DNA of 64,000 nt, taken from Massospora cicadina. Its lineage: Eukaryota > Entomophthoromycota > Entomophthoromycetes > Entomophthorales > Entomophthoraceae. Shown here one piece after another: positions 54,897 to 64,000 of the stretch. The stretch is from contig JAKSZP010009461.1 in assembly GCA_022478985.1 (NCBI GenBank), positions 57,371 through 121,370 of the forward strand, written 5' to 3'. The first letter of the stretch is position 1; each line of letters opens with the position of its first letter. Below the pieces are notes generated by a model. It was not told the origin of the DNA and ran no database searches. It saw only the letters and a list, made by a program, of their open reading frames with translations. A program made the position numbers and the translations under genes.

Positions 54897-57800
54897 TTCC
54901 TCCCAATTAAGCTACAGGGGTTGCTCCCCAAGACTTACACCATCTAATTATTAGTTAAAATATAGAAATTAGATAGATATATAAGTTGATTGTATAGTTA
55001 AATAAAATCTCAACATTTCTTCAAGTTGGCCAAACATCAGGGAACAAAAATGAGTGGTGGTGATTTGGGTCATTATGAGTAGTGGCTATCAGGCCAGCGC
55101 TCTGCTGGAATTTCTTTAGGTTCTTGGCATGTACCTAATTAATAAGCTAACTCCTGATAGGTTGTCAGAACTGGCGCTTAGGCATCAAGTTAAAACTTCA
55201 CATGTAAATTCGCACCAATTGACAAGTGATCTGTATAAAAACAGATGGCTGGGAAAATGGAGAATTATTCCAGAGTTAGTCAAAATTAGGCCTTTTATTC
55301 AGAGAAATATAAGTACACTGTAGTATTGAATACCCCCAGTGGCTATCAGATGGCAGGTTAGCGTTTTCATAGTATAAGCTTATAAAGTTTTCTGAATAAA
55401 AAATCTCCCCTTCTAGATGAAAATCCCACCTAGATAGATTACTCAACCTCAGGGTCTCTTTGGTGCGACTAAGCAACATTTGAGAATTGCAGGATAGCTG
55501 TATAATATAACAGAGCATGAATGCCTAAAGATAAGTGGCATTCAAAAAAATTAATAGTGCTCTATAATCACAACTGAGACACTAGTGAATGGCTTAGTTA
55601 ATAAAACCTATTGATGAATAAAATGTTATAAACTAGTGTGACCAAACATTTGGATAAAATATTTTATTAAACTTAATCTTATAACTATCTAACATTTAGT
55701 TAGCAGATTTGATTAGTCCATAGTATTTACCATAGCACATGGACCACGTTTTTATATGTTGATCCTAATGTATTGGTTTAATTTAGGCAAATTCCTAAAT
55801 CCCTACCAGTGCATCTCTCACTCACTAAATTATAAGCCATAGATGCCGTGGCCTTATTACTTTACCACCTCCTACTTTACCTTAGCGTACAATTCTAAGT
55901 TGTCCCACGCTGACATAAAATTATTGGTAGTAGGGTCCTATATTTATAATAGCCATCCACTGGTAATCTAATTTGTATCCAGCGTATTGAACATTTTTAT
56001 GAAAAGTGATTCAAGCCCTAGTTATTCAAATTCTGACCCAATTTGATATCCCAATTTTAGTCTACCATTTTTGAGGGCTGCTCAGTAATCATGGAAAGCA
56101 CCAATGAGATCTCTGGTAGTGAAAGCATATCTGAGGAGGATTTTCAAGGGAAAGGAGATCTTTTTCTGAAATAAGCAATATCAGCCTATCTGGTCAATTA
56201 CTTGAGCAAGCCTGTGAGCCCCTGGAATTATTTAAAACTACAGGGTGCTCTTTTGTTTATTATATAAAAACCCTATTGCTGAGGATACTGTTTCTTTGTA
56301 AAGTTTTGGTCAAAGTTACTTTTTTTGAACAGTACTTTGTGTTGTTAGTTTATTTGCTTGTGCAGTTGAAATATGATGCCCTAGAACCAATTTCGACATT
56401 TGGCACCCACTACAGGGTAACCACACCCTGGTTTTCTGTGTTTGTCTTCAAGTATAAATTCTGGTCACTTAGTTGGGGACTGCCTTCTGGAAGAGGTAGT
56501 ATGACTTGTAAACATTGAGGGGCCAGACCCTGAGGCGTTGTATAATCGTTCCATTAAGATTAATAAAGAATGAACAGAATTAATGTCCCAAGCTGGCCTA
56601 CTTTCTGATATCATATTAGTTCATAATTGTCAAACAAAATACTTAATTGGTATTATGGATGGAGATTTTTGTTCCATTATCAATATGAGTCAGGAGCTTT
56701 AAACTTTACGTGTAGACTTAAAGCTCTGGGAAAAACAGTGAGAACTCTAGCAACCAAAAAATATTGTTTTGAAAGTGGACTTTTGGACCACTAACCAAAT
56801 TATTGCTAATATGGAAATTACGTTGCAGACAGAATGCCACCTTTATTACTGAATTAATGAACCAATTTAAGTTTGAGATTTGGCAGAATAATTGCCAATG
56901 TCATCCAGATCAAGTTGCTCATCAAACCCTTCTGACAAACCTTATAGTGAGGGTGATGGAGTGCGGGTTATGTTCAATTAGCCTGCTTTTTTCCAATCCA
57001 TTATGACCGTTGAACCCTCTGTACAACCTGATAGTATGGCGGCTCGCAGTTGTATATCTTCCCCTACACATATATTAACCTGGTATCATCACGCTGACTT
57101 CAGCTCACTTAACATGTGAGGCTGACTTTGCTTATCAGGGGGTCTACTCTGCACAGATTAAACAATAGACAACCTTCACTAACGTCACAATCATTCTCTC
57201 TAGGCAAATTTCTCTTATGATGCTACCCCTTGTAGCATCAATTGCTTTGGTAAACTCTTTGCGCTCATGGAAAAAGTTTTGTATACACTCTTAGACATTT
57301 CAGTTGTACATTGGTTCTCAGGACTCAACAAAAAACTAATTTCTTCTTTAGCAGCTTATCTCCAAGGTATCTGTGAAGAGAGTGTCTTCTATGAAACAGA
57401 AAAGATACCATATTTTTTACTGTATTCAATATAATTGGTTAATCTCAGACTGATTACTGGTGATTACTACACTTAACAAAAGAAAATCTCAGCAAAAGGA
57501 TAACTTTTGAAATTTTGTAAAAAAAACCATTCATCATGATAAAACGTGAAGTATTTTATACTTCAAGGAAAATTCAAGATATAAAAATAAATAGAGTATT
57601 ATAAAGTGTTTGGAAATAGGGTTTGCAATATGGCGATTTTTCAAGATCCTCTAGTCAGATGGCGTCTGACTTCACAAAGAAACCCCACAATTATACCTCC
57701 TTATGCCGCATGTCGCTGATGCCCCAACCCCTATGTTGTCTGACATGGTCTGCCTGCTAAAGTGGGCACCAGACAAAAGTTAACCCAGAGCTTCCTTATC

Positions 57801-58620
57801 TTCTGGTATGGCTTCCTAGGCGGTTAGCTGATGTGCCGTATTGGGAATTTTTTAATATGATAATCCCTTTGTTTGGCCCATTTGCAAATAAAGATGCGTG
57901 GTGAGTCCCCTTTTTTGTTGGGCACCACTAGTGCTTTAAAAGATGGTGTCTGACTGCTGCTTTGGTGGCCTTATCCATTTGAGCCAATTCCTGTAGCTGC
58001 AAACTTCTTCTTACGGTGGTTATTCATGAACCTGGATGTTTAGGGGCCCATTCATCCTACTCACTTTTGGGTTGTGGTCCGTTGTACTCCCTGCTGATAT
58101 TGATTTATTACTAAATTTTGTAATATAATTCTCAACTTCATCTTTGAGCGATGGCACTCCTATGATGCACCCTGAATCAGATCTTTGAGTGACTAAAAAT
58201 TAGATGATTGCCAGATTTGGCAATATTCACTTTTAAACCTCAGATGGCCTTGTTGGCACAATTTGGTGTGCTCATCATAGCATCATTGGAGGAATGCAAA
58301 TCATTTCAGCCCCCAAAAGTATATAAGGGTCAATTTTCATTGTGAATTTCAGCATAATTTTAATTCAAAAAGTAACCTTCTAATTTGTGAGGGAGAATAT
58401 TTTTTCTCATGATGTCATCCAAGTTTGACTGAAAATTACTTCGCTTGCCCACATCTATAAAAGGGCACCAATCGCCCCCATCCACGATATGTTGGTCGCC
58501 TGTTATTCCACCAATTTTGATGCTTACCTTTGTTCATTCAACTGGTCATGGAATGGCTTGTTGCACCAGTTGCAGCCTCATATGCAACACCTGGTAAGTT
58601 AGATAGGGACATCGCAGGCC
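54897..58620 (+). other. Probable 5' portion of element F, poorly resolved
   Basis: Between the third C LTR and the family II solo LTR no clear domain could be read. Plus-strand frames at 55129-55323, 56276-56518 and 56803-57006 (for example ATFITELMNQFKFEIWQNNCQCHPDQV) could be capsid pieces of element F, whose gag clearly continues right of the solo LTR at 60002. This is inference from position. The rest is AT-rich and stop-laden. Confidence 0.35.
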
Positions 58621-58625
58621 CTTTG

Positions 58626-59996
58626 TGTCATGGAAACAGCAGAAGAAGTTTAGACTGGCCTGCCAGTCGGGATGTGTGAACACCTAAAAAGCAAGCCAGA
58701 ATGCCAGAGGCATTGCTGACCGTATGACTTGATATGGAGCTGGGAAATGTAATACCATGAAGTGGTGGTGCAACAACAGGGTAAGGAGTTTCCCAACGGC
58801 AAACCACACTGAACCCATTCCCAACTCAGTGATTCTAACTGCAGAAGGTGGGATTACTGGGACAGTCTTGACGAGATTCTTGGTTTGAAAGGCCAACTCA
58901 TTGGGTGTGATAGGGAGATGGGTTCTCTCTATCCATTGTTGTACATAGGGCCATAAAATCCCTGTGTATTGTTGTCAGAAATTCATAAGAGCGGGGTTGT
59001 AAGACCAAAAGTGTCTGACTCGCTGGGTCCAATCGATGATAGAGGGAGCCATAGTGACCAAAAGAATTGGTAAAGCCCACCCGGAGTGTGGGATGATGGG
59101 CCACCAGGGAAATGCCTCTGGGATGTGGTTAGAACGGAAAATAAAGAAAATTTAATTTTTTTAGCAAAAATTTTTGGGAAAGGATAGTAAGAAAATCGAC
59201 CAACAATTTTCTCAGTGCCATGCAACTGATTAAATAGTGGTTGATTGGGTAGTGACAAGATGGGGTCAGGACCCAACAAATTCAGCCTGACTATCGCATT
59301 GTTTGGGAATGGGGGGTTTATTCTTTGGGAACTGACATTGCAAAATTTGGCAGCAGGCTGAGTCTCTTTTGGTTCAACCTCAAACGTCTGAACCAGGGCT
59401 CAACTACGTTTCTGATGATTAGCATGATGGCGTTTGGCCCAATGGGTGATGGGAATCCCCCAAGGCCATCCCTTATAGGGACAGGTCCATTTGGTTGGGA
59501 ATGGGTTTGGGACAGCCAACACACCCACGCTCAGTCATTTAACTGTTCGTTCAGTCAACAGCAGCACATTGGGTGCAATGCCTGAATTACTATTCGAGGG
59601 CTTCAAACCCTCATTGATAGCACCCAATATTTGGTCAACTGGTCTGGAGATTGAATTGGAACTGTCAGGCGATCTGGCCGATATCTCATTCTTCATGCTT
59701 TTACAGTCATTCAAATTTTGGGCATCAGCTAGATCGCTGGCTGAATTAGGCCTGACCAATTTCAATTAGATAATCTCAGCACAGATTTCACTAATTCCCC
59801 ACAACAGTTCTTCTGAGGTAAGTGTGGGTATTGGAGGTGGGATTCAAAGCGGATGAGCTGTTACCCATTGCTCATCTACTATGTGAGCGAGGTCACCCTT
59901 AGTGATGAGAGGTACCGCCATCCTCTTTGGTATCTTTTTATTTGGGAACGGGAAGATGACCCAATTGAGAGCCAAAGGATGTTCCCTAAGACTTAA
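58626..59996 (-). repeat. Family II solo LTR, full length
   Basis: 1371 bp, minus strand, termini TGTCATGG (left) and CTTAAA (right, decayed from CTTACA), flanked by CTTTG on both sides (58621-58625 and 59997-60001). It matches the chromovirus II LTRs end to end. Its coding frame reads, on the minus strand, NKKIPKRMAVPLITKGDLAH, QILGAINEGLKPSNSNSG, PTKWTCPYKGWPWG and GTEKIVGRFSYYPFPK in one frame interrupted only by TGA codons. YNPALMNF, stop, QQYTGILWPYVQQW and AMPLAFWLAF follow in another frame. Confidence 0.9.
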
Positions 59997-60001
59997 ACTT
60001 T

Positions 60002-60760
60002 GGCCCTGTAGTCATAAATTTAATTTCTTTTCAACCCTGTTAATCTAACAAAGTTCAATAAGATGATGAATGTGCATAAGTTTTTATATCACTTTGAGAG
60101 TAGTAAGGGAAGAGCTTCTAATACCACTAAGTTGGCGGCGTTAATGGACTCATTGAACTCCAATATTTAGGAGTCAGTTGTGCCAAACCTAAAGAAGACT
60201 GACATGTCCTACATTAATGCCATAGCCCTTCTTATCAAGGAGTTTATTGGAGTTGAAAGGATAACAACTAAAAATGGAACTCCTTAATATTTTTAAAGAG
60301 ATATAACTATTTAATTATTTTCCAAATGCTTTTACTTGGAAGTACAGGCACTATTTGAGGCTAACGTTATAAATGATTTTGATGTCCATATCGCTCTTTG
60401 CCATAACTGAAACCCATACATTTAATTGTATTGCATTTTTATACCAGTTTGATGATGAAAATGATATCAACCATATGGTTGATTACATTCATTGTTGCTG
60501 TCACTTCTGAAGTGCCAAATCTAAGTCTTTGGGAGCCATGTAATATATCTGAATGGGGTATATCCATCACTAAGGAATTATCTTGGGTGTATGGCCCTCG
60601 TTCTGAAAAGGCTGATATTAATCAGGTTATTTGCTATCTCTGTAAGAATTTGGACCATTATTCCAATCATTGCCCTAAGTCAAGTTCTAAGTCTAGGGCT
60701 CATTTGGTGAACCTTGTGAATGAGGTAGACTTGGGAAAATTCAGGGCGGAGCAGAATTGA
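60002..60760 (+). pseudogene. gag of element F with CCHC zinc knuckle
   Basis: 60431-60760 contains VICYLCKNLDHYSNHCPKSSSKS, a perfect C-x2-C-x4-H-x4-C knuckle, near its C-terminus. The upstream part (60002-60430) carries capsid-like segments in other frames (for example FYQFDDENDINHMVDYIH). An A-rich run at 60782-60806 follows the frame. The hydrophobic start of the 60431 frame is probably a shadow of the shifted capsid and not a signal peptide. Confidence 0.7.
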
Positions 60761-61169
60761 GATCTTCTACATTCATCTCTTTTTAAAAAATTAAAAAAAA
60801 AAAAAACCTCTGCTCCCACCTACTGTCCAGAAAAAGGATGGCAAAGCCACCTCACCTCCAGCGGCTCTGAAAGTAATAGCTGAAGATAGTGTTGTTATGA
60901 CCCACTGTTCTTTAAGGATTGTGAATCCAAATTGGCGCCAAAATTAATAACAAAGCTGTACGCTCAACATTTAGTAATACAAGAGCTTCCAATCCCCTCC
61001 AGGGATATTTTCCTGATTAAACAGGGTCTAAATGGCAATTCCAATTGAGACTTTCATGGAATATAGCCCCCAGATAGTCCTGGAGATTCAAGCTTTTTTA
61101 AGTCAATTATACACTTTGGATATTAGCAATAAATCAGGTTGACACTTATATTTTCTGAATGCGCCTATA

Positions 61170-61520
61170 TTGATATTTAAGTAAATAAGTTTAATGTCCA
61201 TTCAATTGTGGACATTGGGACACCAGTTAATATTGTGTACACTAAACTAGTGAAGAGACTAAGCCTAGCTTCAGACTTAGATCATTAAAAGATCTATGGT
61301 ACCACCTGTCCTTAGACCACAACTTCAGTGGAGCATATAGCGCATTACAGCTGCGTTTTAGCTCCTTAGTGATTTCTGCTCCTACTATCATTTACCCAAA
61401 TCAAAATTATGACTTCCTTATTGGAACCTCAAATATGAGATCCCATGGAGTCAAAGCTGATTTTGAGAATAATACTTTAGAAATCTATAAACAAATACTT
61501 TTGTTATTTTATAATTGTAA
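61170..61520 (+). pseudogene. Protease remnant of element F
   Basis: VHSIVDIGTPVNIVYTKLVKRLSLASDLDH aligns with the B and D proteases (IIDTGAPVNIISTKLVSKL). The active-site triad is D-I-G in place of D-T-G. A later patch, YDFLIGTSNMRSHGVKADFENNTLEIYK (61410-61495), matches the C-terminal region. Stops separate the pieces. Confidence 0.7.
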
Positions 61521-62039
61521 GAATGAGGCCCCATTGCCTTGAACTCAAGGGTTAGTCAACCCAGTGTATAAGGATGGTATATTGCCCGTGGGGTAACAGC
61601 GGATTTGGGCCATACATGGTGGTTATCTAATCAAATTTTGGAATATACGGTGATTCCATTACATTCTAATCATTATTTAACCATTCCACTGGGCCATATG
61701 ATAGTAGTGGGGATAAGAAACTAATTTTGAAATTCCTCAAAAATCATATGGAAAGTAATTATGCCATTCTGTCATTACAATTTGAAATTTGTCACCATTC
61801 CTGAGATTATTCTACCTGACCATGACAAAATTTAGGTTCTTTTAGCTAATCTGTATGCATAAGTTATTTAATAAAGTGACATTAGATTATCACTTTTTTG
61901 CATAAGTTATTTGTTAAAAAAGCTCAGAATATTCCTGACTATGGTAATTTTGATGAACTAGCCTTAGCAGCAATATCAAGCAATCTGGTTGCTCTTTAGT
62001 ACTTCAGGAAAGCTTTCAGTTTTAATAGAAGAAGAGAAG

Positions 62040-62293
62040 GATCAAGCTCCAGCACTCTTTAAAAAGTATAAGGATATTTTTGCATAAAATGTCTTTGCTT
62101 TGGGCTTTGCACATGATGTACTACACCATACCAATACCAGAAATCATCTGGCGATATTTCTTCATCCAATTAAACATTCAAAGGAGGTGGATGTAGTTTT
62201 TAATGCCAAACTTAATCAGCTAGTGCAACTTGGTATTCTAGTGCCCTCCAAGAGTCCTTGGGCCTCCCTAGTGTTTTTTTAATAAAAAGACAG
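62040..62293 (+). pseudogene. RT N-terminus of element F, cut by element E
   Basis: FAHDVLHHTNTRNHLAIFLHPIKHSKEVDVVFNAKLNQLVQLGIL is followed by VPSKSPWASLVFF and a stop. This is the start of the gypsy RT fingers (typically ...G-I-x-x-P-S-x-S-P-W-A-S-P-V-V). The frame is interrupted at 62294 by the LTR of element E. The candidate left target-site duplicate is GACAG (62289-62293); the right one lies outside the window. Confidence 0.75.
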
Positions 62294-62818
62294 TGTTAAC
62301 TTTTGGCAGTATTGGCTGAAACCCACCAGGCTGATTGCACAAGTTTATTACCACTGAGCAACGGATAGACAATATGAAGATCGCAGATCCTTAGAAAATA
62401 CTTGTAAAGTAAAAATAAGAAGCTATTTCTCTGAAAGATGCCACTTTATTATATATAAAAATAGCAGACCACTTTCTGCTAAGCCTTCTTCTATATCTTC
62501 TTCTCAAATCCTACACTCCTCTCTTCCTACCCAAAATTTCCCCCTTCCCAGTCACCTGCTCATCTCTTAACCCTCAGAATTCTCAGTCAGTTTCACTCTT
62601 CAGCTTAATTAATTCTTATTCACTACAATTTAGAGGCTTCGCTCCATCATTGAGGCTCTGGAGGAATTCACTCTCTTTGCCAAAATATTATTGCCTATAT
62701 TGACTCGCTTTGAGTTGACATGATTTACTACCCAAATCTTGAGGCTCACTTCAACTAATAAAATATGGTCCACCAAACTATATATGAATTATAGTCCTGT
62801 CATACCAATTTCTTGACA
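62294..62818 (-). repeat. 3' LTR of element E
   Basis: The plus strand starts TGTTAACTTTTGGCAG and ends TTTCTTGACA. It shares CCACTGAGCAACGGATA, the CCACTTTATTATA-type segment and its 3' region with family B LTRs at 14370, 25557 and 3895. The following TTAACCCCCTTACGGGATGATAAG parallels TTACCCCCTTGACTGGATGATAAG next to the element B LTR. Confidence 0.82.
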
Positions 62819-62869
62819 TTAACCCCCTTACGGGATGATAAGTCCCTTATTATTTATAAGGCCGCAAAA

Positions 62870-63460
62870 ACTTAGCATGTACTTAGCTGATAATCTGACC
62901 ACCTAAAGGTTCCTTAATGGTGTAGGCTTCAATACCCGTCTTCCCAATTATCTAAATGGTCCAGCCATATGTTGGCGAGCTTATTCCTTCTAAATCCATG
63001 TTGGTCATGGAATAAGACATGATCTTGTACAAAGAACTGTGGGATTCCAATACGTCTACATTTATCAGCCGCCTGATCACAAATCTTCTTAGCTAAACTA
63101 GTAGAATAAGCTTTAGCTTGAAGTTTTATCAGCTTGTCTGCTAAGTTGGTCAGATAACACTGTGGCTCTACTCCGCCAGTATCATCCACAAGGAATAAAG
63201 CAATTCCAGAAAAGCAAGATGTCTCCCATAAAGTAATTGTAAAAGACTTTTCCTATCAACGAATGATAGCTAATATTATAAGCAAAGATGGCAGTGGATA
63301 GGAGGGTAATCCATTCAGCGTGTTTATATTTGAAAGCTTATGGAGAATGTTCACCAAGGTTCTGTTGACCCTTTCAACCATCCCATTGGATTCAGGGTGG
63401 TAAGGAGTAGTTAAGACCCTACAGATTGCCTGCCAGATTCTGGTGGTTGACTCAAAGATA
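62870..63460 (-). pseudogene. Integrase C-terminal part of element E
   Basis: On the minus strand 63460-63300 reads ICRVLTTPYHPESNGMVERV and NRTLVNILHKLS, with the catalytic Glu (MVERV). 63189-62929 reads AYSTSLAKKICDQAADKCRR and PQFFVQDHVLFHDQHGFRRNKLANIW, the integrase tail also seen in element B. Frames change between the blocks. Confidence 0.78.
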
Positions 63461-64000
63461 ACCCTTTGACAACCATCATCTCAGGGTTAATCATCCTTTT
63501 AACGCTTGAGCTAATGCCTATTGCAATCGAAAAATTTGGGCTCACTATCTCAAGGACAATTCAATTAAATATTTTATCTGACACTCGGCCTGATTACACT
63601 CACATAAGATGGTCAATTTTTGATGCATTAAATCTCAGCAATTGGCCCTGATTATTGAAATGCAATCAATTTAATCATATACAAAATAATTTGGGGATGA
63701 CCAGAAGTTAACGTCTGAAAATCATGTGGATTTTAGACAAATGAAAAATGTAATCAATTTCCCACCTGAGGGCGAAATTTGTATGTCAATATGCGTAATT
63801 GGCATGATAGCACTTATGTGGACCACCTGAAAGGGGTTACTTAGTGCTATTGAGGAAGGGGCCTGCTGATGTCCCAATTAGGGATGCATCATTTTCTTCA
63901 ATTGAGGCCAAAATTTCACAGAAGGTGTGTTTCATCAGCAGTATGATGAAACTGAAATATTGAAGATCTTAGAACAATTTTGCATGCTTTTATCGCAATT

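Larger units (their letters stand above)
62294..64000 (-). mobile_element. Element E: family B Ty3/gypsy, 3' part
   Basis: A minus-strand element that runs off the right edge. It starts with a 525-bp 3' LTR (62294-62818), then the purine tract (CCCCCTTACGGG on the plus strand) and integrase remnants. It has inserted in element F. From about 63461 the sequence no longer reads as integrase on the minus strand and may be a further insertion or strongly decayed. Confidence 0.75.

Noticed and set aside
58983..59765. Alternative genetic code with TGA as Trp
   Set aside because: The TGA codons correspond both to TGG and to CGA in other copies, which fits transition decay. Chromovirus and LINE frames also contain TAA and TAG stops.
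60431..60500. Signal peptide at the start of the 60431 frame
   Set aside because: The frame leads into a gag zinc knuckle and upstream capsid coding continues in another frame, so the hydrophobic stretch is most likely an artefact of the frameshift.

Overview
This is a retrotransposon-dominated stretch of a eukaryotic nuclear genome. It holds no bacterial operons, rRNA or convincing functional tRNA genes. A fungal host is the most likely origin, which is an inference. It rests on Ty3/gypsy chromoviruses with a chromodomain, a LINE of the ORF1 / endonuclease-RT / zf-RVT type, and one apparent host gene with mostly very short introns (37-122 nt), GTATGC/GTAAGC donors and TACTGAC-like branch points. 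The species cannot be named from the sequence.

Layout. 1-8.6 kb: the 3' end of a plus-strand Ty3/gypsy element (G), a minus-strand Ty3/gypsy element (D), and two copies of a LINE-type ORF1, one of them splitting D's LTR. 9.6-10.3 kb: a family C LTR. 10.6-38.3 kb: one minus-strand Ty3/gypsy element (A; TSD TATGG) spread over 27.7 kb by insertions. Element B (14370-26052) lies in A, and chromovirus I (17228-22790; TSD CTTTC) lies in B. A family III solo LTR (29001-37106) also lies in A and is split by chromovirus II (29192-36400; TSD CTCAG). 38.3-43.6 kb: a relatively element-poor island with tRNA-derived SINEs and a six-exon gene of unknown function with higher GC. 43.6-49 kb: a foldback/MITE element, a second family C LTR, a family II solo LTR carrying a nested family III solo LTR, another SINE and a decayed family II fragment. 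49-54.2 kb: a minus-strand LINE. 54.2-64 kb: a third family C LTR, a plus-strand Ty3/gypsy element (F) carrying a family II solo LTR in gag, and a minus-strand family B element (E) inserted in F's reverse transcriptase.

Almost every element ORF is broken. Many lesions fit C-to-T / G-to-A transitions (TGG or CGA to TGA, Asp to Asn at catalytic sites) or slippage in C or A runs, so the loci are fossils. The most unusual signal is that the long LTRs of families II and III are themselves protein coding. Diverged copies differ mainly at third codon positions across most of the LTR.
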